Source: Lineus longissimus
Lineage: Eukaryota; Nemertea; Pilidiophora; Heteronemertea; Lineidae
NCBI RefSeq assembly: GCF_910592395.1
Contig: NC_088319.1
Coordinates: 8,310,001 to 8,374,000, forward strand
Reading direction: 5' to 3'
Length of the DNA stretch: 64,000 nucleotides
Shown: piece after piece, positions 31,734 through 43,525 of the stretch
Position numbering within the stretch: the first letter of the stretch is position 1
How the letters are laid out: every line of letters starts with the position of its first letter
Translations under genes and position numbers: made by a program
The notes under the pieces: model-generated
Seen by the model: the letters and a program-made list of their open reading frames with translations, nothing else
What the model was told of the DNA's origin: nothing
Database searches by the model: none

Positions 31734-32935
31734 GTATGTATTATCATTCTCTGCACTGCTAATATTCTGCAGGCTTCATAAATAGAGAGGAGGTATTGTG
31801 ACCATTTGTGTTAAAATGTTTACAACTTTTGCACGTTCATTGACATACCCTCACAAGTATGCCTTGCTCAATTTCACCTTGACATTTTCTGTATTGTCAC
31901 TGTCTCTCTACCTCTTTGACCAAAACTCTTGGCCAATTTTGTCTCTCCTCAAAGAAGATTGGCCCATCCATGGTTAGGAATGTTGACATAATTGACCTTT
32001 CAATGCATCAGCTTGGTGACAACTCCTATTTTCATCTTTTATATCGGTGTGGGGGCTGGATGGTGTCTTGATTTTGGTTCCTCTGTGCGAACGCCTGATA
32101 ACTAACTAAAATATGCTTCCACAGAAACCTCTTTAAGAGGTATTCCCAATTGACAAAAGTATCCCCCCAGTCGGAATTCCCTGCCACGTGCCACCTATTA
32201 CCTGACCTCCCGCATATAGTCCAATTGAGTAACTGGTGTTAACCTTGGAAGAGCCGACGACTCAGAAAAGGGAGTGCACCCGTAGACTGGAAGAGCCGTC
32301 AGCACCGTCATTGTGTGGAAATTATAATATATTATTATGGGATGTACCACGTTTTTGACAAACTCGTTTAGTTGTGGTGCTGTTGATTGATCCCATGAAG
32401 TTTGTACGGCCAAAAGTTTGTACTTTATCTGCCGATTGGTAGGTGAGTCATCAGGTGAGTGCAATTGCTTACTAACTTTTCACTGACCATGTTTATGAGG
32501 GCGTTGGAAACTTCAGAAACTTGGCAGGCTGCTGCATGACTGAGCAAGTCTTGGCCGCGTGCAATATGCTGACAAATAATACATCAATACATTGGAAGTC
32601 GAATGCGCGTATATCATCCTGCAGTTATGAATAAATGTGAAATTGGATTTATCCCGAAATCGATTGTGTATGTATTGTATGAAGGCATGCACTCGGCGTG
32701 ATTCACTAATTCATCACCTATTTTCAGACAATTTCAATTGTATAAAATTCGCATATTTTTTCGGAAATAAACTATTTCATCACTCTTTACCAACTCATAA
32801 ACATTCAACTATATGATTTCTTCCTCACTAAAAGTATACGGTGGACGATAGAGGTCCTTCTCTTTGACTATAACGACGACGGAACAGCGACTTCTTCTTA
32901 CTTTCTTATTTAATTAACGAATTGCAGCCATGTTT
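31734..32935. other. Start of FTSJ1 intron 4, nothing assigned
   Basis: No family recognised. Small open frames on either strand are under 90 codons and lack recognisable motifs. Confidence 0.4.
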
Positions 32936-33831
32936 TTACAACACGTTTCTCGGTGCAGTTTTCTGACAGCGGGGGCCGTCGACTTCGATTCCGCCCTGGC
33001 CGTGACCCGGCCGAAGACAATCATAAATGGAAACCCTCCTAACCATTCTCCCTTCCCTGTTACTAGTACCTCTGTAACGGCAACATTGATTTCTCCAATG
33101 ATTTACCTCCCAAAATGACAGTCTAATATTAAGATAACAATTGAAACTGTTAAGTCCCAAAAAACATCCAACCCCAAGCAAGGTATACAAGATGCAAAAA
33201 TAAATTTCAAGCCATTTGGCAACTTAAATCACTATTGACTGGTTTTGTTCATCTTGGCACTCTATTGCAACGCCATCTTTACGATGCACCATAAAGTACA
33301 ACTGAAAAGGCTCCCAGGATCAAACAGCTTCCAAGGATTTATAAACCATACTCTTCCAAACGATTCTTGTACCAAAAACTATACCAAAGGTAAACACCTT
33401 ATCTTCCAAATTCTACCTTTTAGTAGATTAACCCTTTGAGTCTGTTTGGAACCACATGGAGCATTTTCACTAGAAATGCAGTCTCTCACTGTCACTTGTG
33501 ATATTGTCCTCCAACTGGCAGTTTTGTATGCTTGCCAAGCATAGTGTTAGTCCACTCGAGTCCCAACTGAGAAGATTTCTCTCTAGAATTGTCCAAATTT
33601 TCTCTATAACACACACACGTTTTGTGCATTGGAAAATTGTCTGTCACCTGGCTGTGCAAGGTTGGGGTTTTGAAGAAAGGAGCAGAGCGATTGACCTGCA
33701 GCTCTAACTGCCTAAAGATTCACACTATACAGGGTGACACTAAACTATAGCTCCAACGAAAACTCATTCGAAACCCAATTTATGCACAGTGGGTGGGAAC
33801 ATCCCTCCAAAACACCACATTTTTGAAGCAC

Positions 33832-34035
33832 TTAAGCTATTTCTCCTGTGAATTCCTCGAATGAATTCAGAGTCCTTGATCTCGAATCTCCAAGTGTAAG
33901 ACTAACTTCACTTCTATAACATAGACTCTGGCTTTGAGCAAGACTAAGGATGCTTTTGGGCTCCTTATCATTCGCATTAAACTGGAGGACAACTGTTACC
34001 AGAGTTAGCAACAGAAGAAATGGCAATTTATCCAC
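33832..34035 (-). CDS. Short ORF with signal-peptide-like start, downstream of BEL/Pao pol
   Basis: 67 codons from an ATG at 34035. The protein starts M-D-K-L-P-F-L-L-L-L-T-L-V-T-V-V-L, which reads as a short basic start plus hydrophobic core with a plausible cleavage site. The remaining ~45 residues match nothing I know. Its place, about 370 bp after the integrase stop and on the same strand, is where an env-like gene would sit. It may equally be chance. Confidence 0.25.
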   Translation of the reverse strand: MDKLPFLLLLTLVTVVLQFNANDKEPKSILSLAQSQSLCYRSEVSLTLGDSRSRTLNSFEEFTGEIA

Positions 34036-34406
34036 ATTTGTTGTAAACCCAGCGTCAGTTTTAACCGAAACAGCTACCTCAATCTCTCAAAAAGTTTTGT
34101 ATCCTTCCTGAATTTTGATTCCACTGGCTATAGTCCGGACAGGCACCTAGAGCTATCACATCTGAACTAATGATTTGTACCAAAGTTTACCACCAAAACC
34201 ATACTTTTCAGCTCTTGGCTAGTAATTCACTAGACTTCCCAACAAAACTTCCAAAGACACGACCTTTGCCTAAGTGTTCCCATTTCACTTATTCAAAATG
34301 CACTAGCTCTAGGATTCTGCCATTAATCACGTTTTTAGGGCTAAATCACTATTCGTCACATCCATTTGAATTAATCACTGCGATTTGAGTCTACTTCCTT
34401 CCACGA

Positions 34407-34673
34407 TTAGTTCATCTGCAGCGGACAAATACGTGTGACGTTCCGGACCATGGTTTTTTCACCGATCTGTACCTTGACCACTCGAACATGATCGTCCTTT
34501 CCTGGGTAGACCTCAGTATTCCGACCAAGGGGCCAGTGCCCCCTGGGAGCGGCAGGGTCGGCGACAAGAACGACATCCCCGACTTTCAATTCTTGCCTGA
34601 CGTCTCTCCATTTCTGGTGCTGATGTAACATTGAAAGCCACTCTTTGATCCAGCGCTTCCATACGTGCTTCAA
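34407..34673 (-). pseudogene. BEL/Pao integrase C-terminal domain
   Basis: W-x5-W-L..LHQHQKW, then V-G-D-V-V-L-V, then W-P-L-G-R-N-T-E-V-Y-P-G and V-R-V-V-K-V. This is the typical tail domain of Pao-type integrases. The frame ends with a stop after P-L-Q-M-N at 34407. Confidence 0.85.
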
Positions 34674-34838
34674 CAGCTCTTGAACTTTACACCAACGTTT
34701 TCTAGGGTTGAACTTGGTGTTGTCTAATAGTTCTGGGGCAAACTGTCCTCCACAGGAACCATGCAGAAAGTGGTTAGGTGTCGATGGTGGTTCATCACGG
34801 TCATCTGTTACGTCAGGGGCCTAGAGTTTAACATTACT

Positions 34839-35356
34839 TCAGCCCCGGTAAATGCAGTGTCGCTCTTCATCTGCTTTCTCCAATATGGCATAGATCGCCG
34901 GCTTTGCACTTTTAACGAGTGATTCGTGCACGGCTCCGAAGTGTGGTGAGAGTGGTGGATTGAACGTCCACCGAATCCCACGGATTGCAGTCGCTCTCTT
35001 GATCTTCTCTTGGTCCCATTCAGCAATGAGGTCAGACAGCTCTCGGGATGCACCTTTAAAATTGCTTCCATTATCAGACTTCATCTCCATGGGTAATCCC
35101 CGGCGATTTATGAAGCGGTTCAACGTGTTCAGGAAACTCTCAGTGTCCAAGGCATAGGACATTTCAAGATGAACCGCCCTGGTTGCATGGCATGTAAACA
35201 AACACAGGTAGCGTTTGTGATCCGACCTCGCTTGTTATTGGTTTGGAAGGGACCTGCATAATCTACCGATGTAATAGAAAATTCTCTGATTGGCTGGGTG
35301 ATTCTTGACGCTGGCAAGGGAGCCATGACTTGATTGGTGACTCTGGCCTTCTTTAA
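34839..35356 (-). pseudogene. BEL/Pao integrase catalytic core (two frames)
   Basis: 35326-35129 carries M-A-P-L-P-A-S-R-I then S-V-D-Y-A-G-P-F (first Asp). A shifted overlapping frame 35201-34839 carries K-S-D-N-G-S-N-F (second Asp) and A-V-H-E-S-L (Glu). The DDE triad is present but split by a frameshift in the overlap near 35150-35200. Confidence 0.85.
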
Positions 35357-36415
35357 CTCTCTGAGGGAAAAATTTTTTTAGGATAGATTTTAGTCAAAAT
35401 ACCCCAACGAATATGATTGACATGATTGTGGGCTTAATAGGAGAGATAGAGTATAGGTGTAATGGAATTATTTTAGGGGTAGTGAACTGCCTTTCAGGTG
35501 GGACCTAAGTAAGTTTCATAATATTGATTTTGTTGCCATGGTAACAGTTGAAATTCTCCAGAAAGTCTTAAATTTCCACAACAATGTTATGTATTCCCAA
35601 CATAATAGTCTTTACACAGTTTCCCTGGTCAGACACACCAAAAATATCATAAAAAATGAATTTAGTAGGTAATTTTGATCAAGAATGGTGAATTTGAGGA
35701 ACATTTCTCTTGGAACAAGGTTGATATGGCAAACCTTTGGGACAGTAGGCCGACCCATTAGGTCACTATACTATAGCACAGGGTAAATACTGATGCAGAC
35801 ATACCAAAACCACATACATTATGTGTGATGATATGAACTAACTTTGACACAAAGAACACTTCTTGTGTGAAACAAGATTTAGGGCAGTGAACTCCCTTTC
35901 AACTAGTCCAAGAATACTTGTCATATTTTCACCCCGTTGCCATGGAAACGCACAGAAACTGAAGAATACCACGAAAATTGCAAGAACCTTTCAGTTTTCT
36001 GACTTCTGAACACTTTCTTCGGGCAGATACACCAAATTTTACATCATGACTGGATTCTGGAGGCAATACTCATCAAGGATGGTGAATCTGGCAACAAAAT
36101 AAGGGGAAATGAGGTTCTTCCAAAACGATCTTCCATAATAAATCAATTATGAACGAAAAATGACAGAAAGAAAATCACAAAACAAACATAAAATGCGAAA
36201 TGGAAAATGTTCAATAAGCGTATACTTTTCTAGCAGACGATAGAATGCGACACCTAGCGGAATTTTCGTACACCAAAAGATCCGGTTGTCTGCTGACTTC
36301 AGAACGCCGCAGGAAGTTTGAAATGCTTAAAAGGGGTGAAAAAAACAGCATTTTTCGGGGGTTTAAAAGGGGTTTAAAAGGGTGGTCGCTGGCGACCGCC
36401 CTGTCCTTCAGAGAG
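35357..36415. mobile_element. TTAA-flanked TIR element inside the BEL/Pao integrase
   Basis: 1059 bp, ends CTCTCTGAGGGA and TCCTTCAGAGAG (inverted), flanked by TTAA at 35353-35356 and 36416-36419. The retroelement frame is continuous if the element and one TTAA are ignored. The TTAA target fits piggyBac or Kolobok types. The interior shows two diverged ~400-bp internal copies (GTTGCCATGGTAAC 35535 / GTTGCCATGGAAAC 35937) and a GGTCGCTGGCGACC palindrome near the right end. No transposase frame. Confidence 0.85.
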
Positions 36416-38028
36416 TTAACTCGCAGAGGTTGTACTTTCCCTCACAGTCCCGGATTACTTCTCTCCCGCAGACAATCCAGTATCTTGCTGATAAGGCAGA
36501 CATCGTCGTGTTGGTCCCGCCAACATGCAGTCCCTTTCTGTGATAGGACTGGACAATCAGGCGGGTAACAGGATGCTTTCTTGGGAGAAGGATGGGATAT
36601 CTGGTGTCAAACGCTAGGTGCTCAGCATATCTTAATCTCCCATCACAACGAATCAAACCATCATCATCGAGTTTTGGGTTGAGACTGGCAATCGTGCTAG
36701 CTTTGGGAAACTCCCTTCCATTTTTCAACGCCGAACGTTCACCCGCAAATGACTCCTGCTGGGCAAAGCCAATAAGTTTTATCTCAGCTGCATCCATCTC
36801 TTCCACTGACAGCTCTCCTTGTCTCCTTGGCTGAGGATGTGCAGTTCATCATGAATCGAGTAACCCATGCAGTGACTCTCTTCAATTTCAACCAGCTGGA
36901 ATATCTGGAGGGGTTGAGGCGAGTTTCTGCTAACTTTGACGTCTCCAATAGCTGTTCTTCTCCAATGGCAAGGAATCCGAGCTCTCCTGTCTTCATCTCC
37001 TCTAAAACTTCGCTACTCTCCATGATCTTTTCTTCGGGCCATTCAGATTTTTCCTTTCTCAGGAATTCCGGCCCTTCCCACCATAGCTTACTCTCGGACA
37101 ACACTGCTGCATGGACTCCTCTCGATGGCACATCTGCAGGATTATCTTTTGTCGATACATACTTCCACTGGCTGGGATTGGTCAACGACTGTTTCTCTCC
37201 GACACGATTGGCGATAAATGGGCGCATCTTTCGACTTGGACGTCTAATCCACCAAAGAACCTTCATACTGTCACTCCAAAAGGTGAAGTCCTCGATCGGA
37301 GTATGAAGTGCAACTGAGACGGATTGACTAAGATGGAGTGTAAGGACAGCTGCCTTTATTTCAAGTCTTGGGATGCTCGTGGTGAATAATGGTGCAACCT
37401 TGGTTTTTGAGACTAGTAATCTGCTGACTACGGCTCCACTCTCGTATGTAGTGCGGGCATACAGTGCACTCACGTACGCATCTTTAGAAGCATCACCAAA
37501 TGCGTGGATTTCCAACTTGACCAGTTTCTCATCAATCTGGATACATCGGGGTACTTTCACAGCTCTGAGGCCAGCGATCTCTTGCAGCCATTGCTTCACC
37601 TTTCTCTGTAAGTCCTCAGGAAGATCATCATCCCAATCTGCTCCACTGGCCCAGGCCTCTTGAAGTAGCATCTTGCCTCTGACTAGATAGGCCGACAGGA
37701 AACCATGAGGGTCGAAGATAGTAGCGATTTTCCTCAGCAATGTCCTCTTGGTAAACTTCAGATCGTCCTCGACTGGAGCAACTCTTAACTGGAATACATC
37801 TTCTTCTGCTGACCAAAGGACGCCCAAAGTTTTCACTGCAGGAAGTTCTCTCTCATCTAGATTGATCTCAGACGCTCTGTCCTTTGGCGGGATGATGGAC
37901 AACACCTCGGGACTGTTAGATAGCCATTTCCTTGGATACATGGCAGCCCCTCCAAATATGACTCCTAGTTCCTGGAAAAGTTGCTTTCCATCCTCTATCG
38001 TATCTACGGAATCCATAGTATCGTCCAT
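36416..38028 (-). pseudogene. BEL/Pao RT palm end, RNase H and integrase zinc-binding region
   Basis: The 414-codon frame 38028-36784 starts at the Y-M-D-D-T box and continues through the RT thumb (K-R-T-L-L-R-K-I-A-T-I-F-D-P) to RNase H motifs (A-F-G-D-A-S, I-P-R-L-E, W-S-D-S, S-x6-V-P-S-R-G as in N-P-A-D-V-P-S-R-G). It overlaps a shifted frame (36806-36416) carrying H-P-V-T-R-L-I-V-Q-S-Y-H and R-Y-W-I-V-C-G-R-E. The frameshift at 36784-36806 inactivates it. Confidence 0.88.
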
Positions 38029-38111
38029 GTATGTTGACTTTAGAATGGACTCTGGCCCAATCTGGTAGGTCTGTTGCTGTTGGCGAGCATGCTCCTGTAC
38101 GACTAGCTGTG

Positions 38112-39377
38112 CTAAGAATGGTGATGAGTTAACACAAAATACAACGCGCTGAACTCATAAATCTCAGGATCTTTGGACTGGTCGAGATCCCTCCAAAGAA
38201 ATCTGTGGCAGGGCTTGTCCTCTGGATTCAGTGCGATTTGAAGGTACATCTCTTTGACATCACATACAAGAGCAACAGGTCTTTTTCTGAAACGAAGCAG
38301 GATATCAAACAGCTCCTTTTGAAGTTTGGGTCCCTGGTTTATCTTGGAGTTGAGAGAAATGCCATCAACCTTCGAGGAGGCATCAAAACTGATCCTGACT
38401 TTCGTGGTTGACTTGTCAAGACGGACGATCGGAAAATGTGGCAGGAAACAGGACTTATGGACATCGATCTCGCTGCCATCCAACTTCTTGATGTAACCTT
38501 TCTGTAGATAATCTTGAATGACTCCCTGGTATGCCTCTCCGAGTCCCATCTCAACCAGTTTCCGTTCTGTGCTCCTCAGCCTTCGTTCAGCCATTCCTCG
38601 GCTGGAGGGCATCTCTGGAGGGTGCCCTCCCTTCCATGGGGTATCCACCTGGTACCGGCCTTCTGTTACTATCAATGACCGGCGGGTATCTTCGTAGACC
38701 CTTTTTTCCTCGGGTACTATCACCATCTTGTCGTTCGTGACTTTATCTATCTCCCAAAAGCGACGTAGCATGGTATCAGCATCTTGTGTGAAGAAGGAGA
38801 AGCTTGTTGATTCCTGGCTTGATCTCATCCCTGAGGAGATTGGACCCACACATGTCCAGCCTAATGGCGTTAGGCGAGCTATCGGTTCTCCCTCGCGACC
38901 TCTGACCTCCTTCAAACTGATGTGTAGTTCTGTGTAATCAGCCCCGATCAACAGATCAACCTTGTTCTTGGCACCAATGCTAGGAAACTTGATGTTCTCA
39001 AGGTGAGTAAATCTCTTTTTAACCCTGTTCCATTCTACCGCTCTGAAACTCCCAGTGATGTCTTTTACTGTCTTCGCTGTGACATCCTTCCAGGACGTTC
39101 CATCGGCATTTCCCAATTCAAATGACACCGGCATGGTTTCAAAAGTCTTGATCTGGCCATTCAAAACGTTCACATTCATCTTTGCCAATTTTCCCTGCAG
39201 ACCCAATTCTCCTGCTATGTCGGAACTGATGTATGTAGACGGCGAGGCATCATCTAGCAGTGCGTTGATCCTCAGACTCCGATGACCACTCTTGATTATC
39301 ACAGGAACTGTCCGCAAACTTATGGCTTCTGATGATTCTGAACTCAGTGTCACACAGTGGGTACGTTCTTCTTTCAC
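38112..39377 (-). pseudogene. BEL/Pao protease and RT N-terminal region
   Basis: A 421-codon frame. The retropepsin motif L-L-D-D-A-S-P-S-T-Y is near residue 41; a conserved D-L-L-I-G-A-D-Y is near residue 143; the RT starts after E-P-I-A-R-L-T-P-L-G-W-T. RT motif A is V-C-D-V-K-E-M-Y-L-Q-I-A. The frame is lost after F-L-W-R-D-L-D...; the YMDD box is in the next frame. Confidence 0.88.
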
Positions 39378-39640
39378 TTCTGGTGTTGAATCCTTTTTAT
39401 CAACTGCGACCTCCGGCTTGTGCTTCTCATCAAGGACTTTCTCCTTCTTTGTCCCATCTTTTGGATTGCTGCCTCTGGTCTTGGCAAATGGCTGTTTCTT
39501 GTCACCCTTCTCTCTGCATGTAAGAAGCGATTATGTGACTCTCGACATCCGTTGAGTCCACAAACTCTGGACCTGGAGCAATCAGATCCCCGATGTTGAC
39601 TGCCGAGACACCTGTAGCACAATCTCTTTTCTCTTGCAAG
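39374..39640 (-). pseudogene. BEL/Pao gag zinc knuckles
   Basis: C-Y-R-C-L-G-S-Q-H-R-G-S-D-C fits C-x2-C-x4-H-x4-C. A second cluster C-G-L-N-G-C-x3-H-x4-H follows. Overlaps the protease frame by 4 bases. Confidence 0.85.
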
Positions 39641-39831
39641 GCTCCACGTATATCAACTGGCATGGCTTTAAACTCAGAGCAAGCCCAGATTCCATGCTGC
39701 TTCCCACAGCAACTGCAGTTCTGTGAATCCGATTGACCTGAACCTAATGGCTTAGATGTACTGGTACTAGTGTCTGTGAACAGGCTTGTGGTTGAGTGCT
39801 CCCTTTTTCTGGGGAAGGTCTGTGTCTTCTT

Positions 39832-41296
39832 TTATCTCTGCTCTTCGGCGATCCCTTTCACCATCTCATGAGCTACCGCTCGCAACTCAGCTTCTTCCAT
39901 CACCCATACTCTCAGCTGGTCCACTGATCCTACAAAGTGATTCTTTGTCAGCCATCGGTGGTAGTCTAAAACCATTGTCTCCGGCATCTTCCTCACTAAA
40001 GCATTGTACAACAGTTTACTATCTAGGTCTGACAACAGGCCAACCTCTCTCAGATTGACCACAGCGATATCTAGCAGATCAGCGAATTTCTCTGTATCCT
40101 GCTCCAAATGAGTTTCTCTCAGCCGCGGGAACCCTTCGATCTTTTCTAAGATGAGACCAACTTGTTGACGTTTCCCACCGTATTTTCGATCCAAACGAGC
40201 CTTGGCCACGTCATAAGCCGCAGCAGAGTGTCCCAAGTCCGCTATGACTTCAGGTGGCTGTTTACCAAGATACTGCCGCAGCTGTAGAAGCTTGTACTCA
40301 TCAGACACAGGTGCATTGTCAACACAAGCAACGAATGCCGCCTTCCAATTTTCATATCGATTTTTATCCCCGTCGAAGGTTGGAATGGAGACTCTTTTTA
40401 ACTGTCGCCATATGTCCTTCTCAACCTGGCTGGGATTCTGTCGGCCAGTAGATGACTGCTGATTCCACTGTGCTCCTATGGCTCCCGCTCCACTGCTAAC
40501 ATGGCTACGACCAAAGTTAGCCATCTCCTGTTCAGTACTACCAAGCCCTGGGGCTCCTCTTTCAGCTCCACTACAATGGTGGTTAAACTCTGCCTGTCCA
40601 ACTCCATGGACATGATTCTCTGGCCACCACAATGGTTGGACCGGCGAAGGACCAGGATGGAATGACACAGCCCTGGGATTCAGCGCCATTGGTGTGCTCT
40701 CTGCCTCTGGTGTCCCCCCCAAGAATACCAGTAGGTGTACAATCAACTGCTAGTGGTTGCTGTCTATCAACTGCCGGTTGCTGTCTACTATCAACTGCAG
40801 ATTGCTGTCTACTATCAACTGCCGGTTGCCGTCTGCTATCAACTGCCGGTTGCCATCTGCTATCGACTGCCGGTTACCGTCTACGATCCACTCTCGGTGG
40901 TTGCGATCTACGATTATCGGTTGGCGATTGCTGCCGGCCTGATCGATGCTGTCTATGACCAGCTGTCAACGACTGTTCACTAGAATTTGCCCCTCCACCT
41001 TGGACTTGGTCTATTTCACTGCACTCACTATGCTCACTCATCAATGTTCTTTCAATTACTTCGATTTCCTGTCGCAATTGAGTCTCTGCTTTTGATATGT
41101 CTAATTCTAATTGACTTCTTATCAATTTGTCCGTTACCTCTTTCTCCAGTTCTGCCAGATGAGCTCCGAGGGCTCGACTCGTCGCCCTCGTAGTGAAAAC
41201 TGGCTCGTTCTGATTCTCAATATGGTCACCTGGGCGGCGTGCTTGAAATCGTTTTCCGCCAATTTCGAGGAGAACCATTTGTCCGATCAAATTCAT
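39832..41296 (-). pseudogene. BEL/Pao gag, broken by a stop and a homopolymer frameshift
   Basis: 41296-40874 encodes a coiled-coil N-terminal part (S-R-A-L-G-A-H-L-A-E-L-E-K-E-V...). A TAA at about 40872 interrupts a run of 8-residue repeats (QPAVDSRQ type). A 7-base G/C homopolymer at about 40710-40717 shifts the frame into 40746-39832, which holds the conserved gag core (I-P-T-F-D-G-D, W-K-A-A-F, L-L-Q-L-R-Q-Y-L-G). Confidence 0.85.
40740..40910. repeat. 24-bp minisatellite coding 8-residue gag repeats
   Basis: About six units of CTATCAACTGCCGGTTGCTG type. The 24-bp period keeps the retroelement frame, apart from the stop noted in the gag entry. Confidence 0.85.
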
Positions 41297-41580
41297 TTTT
41301 GGTATGTACGTTGGGGGTGACTAGAGGAAGGTTCCTTTCGAAAACCGGCTCGTTCTGATATGGTCACCAGGGCAACGTGCTTGAAATCGGATTCCGTCAA
41401 TTTCGAGGAGAACGGCTTGGAGGATGGAATCAATTTTGAGTGGGTGTAGGCCTTATGCAGTTTTGTAAGGGGAAGGTTCCTTTCGAAAATCAGCGCGATT
41501 CGAAATTCAATATGGCCACCACGCTCACATCCTCAAAATAGGTTTCCACAATTTTAATTTCCATATGCAAACTAGCCACT
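41186..41580. repeat. Imperfect ~145-bp tandem units
   Basis: Three diverged units, each with 'gaaaa(c/t)(c/t)(g)gctcg(t)tctga', ATATGGTCACC, GTGCTTGAAATCG and TTTCGAGGAGAAC. The first overlaps the BEL/Pao gag start, so the gag N-terminus may have been built on, or invaded by, this repeat. Confidence 0.7.
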
Positions 41581-42817
41581 GCACTAAGCCAACCTCACCA
41601 TTATCTCACCTTCAGCCTTAATAGGCTGAGGGGTTTTGCTTGCTTTGCGATGCTATTTTTGGCTTTCTGTCTCGTTAAATTTGCTCAGTCATTGAGTCGA
41701 AGTGAAAGATCAAAACACACATGAACGCCATGAATATTTTATTCCAAAACGGTGTTGCAAGAAATTCTTTCCAATCATCAGAATGAAATAATCGTAATAC
41801 TTCACAATTATCTATTACACATATATCAAAATGTAACAGCTACAGGAGAATGACTTTAAAATCCAGACAAAAATTTGTTATAAGAATAGTCTCTTTGTAT
41901 TTATAAACATCATCGACGTAATCAAAACAAACCTGAACGCTAGATGAACAAACATGGCGGACCGCTTCACAAGAAGTTGACGTTTTCTCATGTTTCTTGT
42001 CAAAATAACAATGATGTTGTAGAGCTTTGATAGTGACACTGGTCACACTGGTCAAATTTGGAAAGCACATCTGCTTTGACACTTGTACTTTACCAGGTTA
42101 ATTTCCCATTCCCTAACCAAAGGTCCCAGGGAGCGAAATGATTATGATTTGGAGAAAAACAAGGAGCAGTACACAAAGAATAGCGACGAAGTAGTCTGCT
42201 GCTATGCGAGGTATTTTCAACGTACAATAAAACTGCCATTCTAGTCGATGCTGATACGTAAAATCGCGTCGAGCTGTATGCATGAACTGGGCCTACATTA
42301 TTTACCATGCATTACACCATACATTACACCCTCGATACCGGTACATGAACAAATGTAATGCACTGCAACATCTGTGCAGGGAGGTAAAGTATGCGTTGCA
42401 AGCCATGTGTCCAAACTCTACCAAGGTGAACTTTAGTAAATAAGGGTGAACTTGTTCAAATTTTACTTTTATGAGTTCTTTTATGATTTAGGCCTAGGCC
42501 AATTTTATTTTATCCCCCCCTCCAGTTCACTAGTTTTTCACAGAAGTTTTGATCTGTTTTGTACATTTATGTTTTACTGTACCACCAACATCAACAGCGA
42601 GCCATACAGTGTTGTATATCCTCTCACGGTTTCGTGTATCAGCACTCATTGTTTTTGTGACATAATCGGGAATGTCAATAATAAATGTCACCAGGGTTAT
42701 CTGTGAGTGGACAGGCTTATCTTATTTTGATGGTGCTATTTGCTAAGTGCTATTTTTTCTCATGTTTACAGGATGATGCAGTCTATTATCTACAAGTCTT
42801 TCCGGTGGTCTCCACAG
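41581..42817. other. Intron 4 DNA, nothing assigned
   Basis: Short frames only, on both strands, with no recognised motifs. A splice-acceptor-like GTTTACAG lies near 42764-42771 just before the duplicated Cys-rich block. Confidence 0.35.
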
Positions 42818-43525
42818 GCAAAGTGGTGTTGCTGTGCATGCTGTGGAACTGGTGACACGAAACCAAACAACCAGTCAGCCATGAGATTGACAGGATCGGG
42901 AAAGAAGACGCTGTATCTAAGCTGATTTGTCCTTCACGTTTTTGTCTTGTTTTACTGTATTATACAAGTTGAATGAAGAAGCCTTGAAATGCATCTCTGA
43001 ATCTCTGAAAAATGCATCTCTGAATTTTTATTTATTATAATAATAAAAAATAAAGCTTGTCTATTAAACCTAAACTCTTGAACATGCAACCTTTAACCCT
43101 CATAGTGTCATGCTCGACCTTAGGTCGAGTTAAAATTCCTACCCCTTTACTGATGCGCTCGACCCTGGGTCGAGAGAGGGTAATGCCTCAGAAAATGAAT
43201 TATCCACGGCACAATTGGAGTCCGTTATGTTTACTTTATGTGCCAGTGAAGCCAGCAAAGTGGTGTTGCTGTGCATGCTGTGGAACTGGTGACACGAAAC
43301 CAAACAACCAGTCAGCCATGAGATTGACGGGATCGGGAAAGAAGACGCTGTATCTAAGCTGATTTGTCCTTCACGTTTTTGTCTTATTTTACTGTATTAT
43401 ACAAGTTAAAATTCCTACCCCTTTACTGTCGCGCTCGACCCTGGGTCGAGAGAGGGTAATGCCTCAGAAAATGAATTATCCACGGCACAATTGGAGCCCG
43501 TTATGTTTACTTTATCTGCCAGTGT
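42818..43525 (+). repeat. A-B-A-B local repeat with CTCGACC palindromes
   Basis: Block A (~153 bp, GCAAAGTGGTGTTGCTGTGC ... TTATACAAGTT) is at 42818-42972 and 43255-43406. Block B (~120 bp, AAAATTCCTACCCCTTTACTG ... TGCCAGTG) is at 43130-43250 and 43406-43525. Palindromes CTCGACCTTAGGTCGAG (43113-43129) and CTCGACCCTGGGTCGAG (43158-43174, 43434-43450) sit in or next to B. Block A is open in one frame (WCCCACCGTGDTKPNN...LYLS, ends of frames 42740-42925 and 43057-43362) and the copies differ little. I find no reason to call it a gene. Confidence 0.85.

Larger units (their letters stand above)
32936..41296 (-). mobile_element. Second BEL/Pao retrotransposon, nearly complete coding region, decayed
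   Basis: From right to left on the - strand: gag coiled coil (41296-40874), gag core (40746-39832), zinc knuckles (39622-39500), protease and RT (39377-38112), RT YMDD, RNase H (38028-36784), integrase zinc-binding (36806-36416), [insertion 35357-36415], integrase core (35356-34839), integrase C-terminal domain (34673-34407). At least five frame breaks. A purine-rich tract near 33065-33040 (GGTTAGGAGGG on the - strand) may be the polypurine tract, but I found no LTR pair. The region 32936-34406 is therefore only tentatively part of it. Confidence 0.8.

Noticed and set aside
32936-33190. 84-codon - strand ORF as a gene
   Set aside because: No recognised motif. It probably belongs to the untranslated 3' part of the BEL/Pao element or adjacent intron.
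42740-43362. Two Cys-rich ORFs ending in the same 34 residues
   Set aside because: The shared end comes from duplicated block A. The upstream parts are unrelated and there is no support for transcription or splicing.
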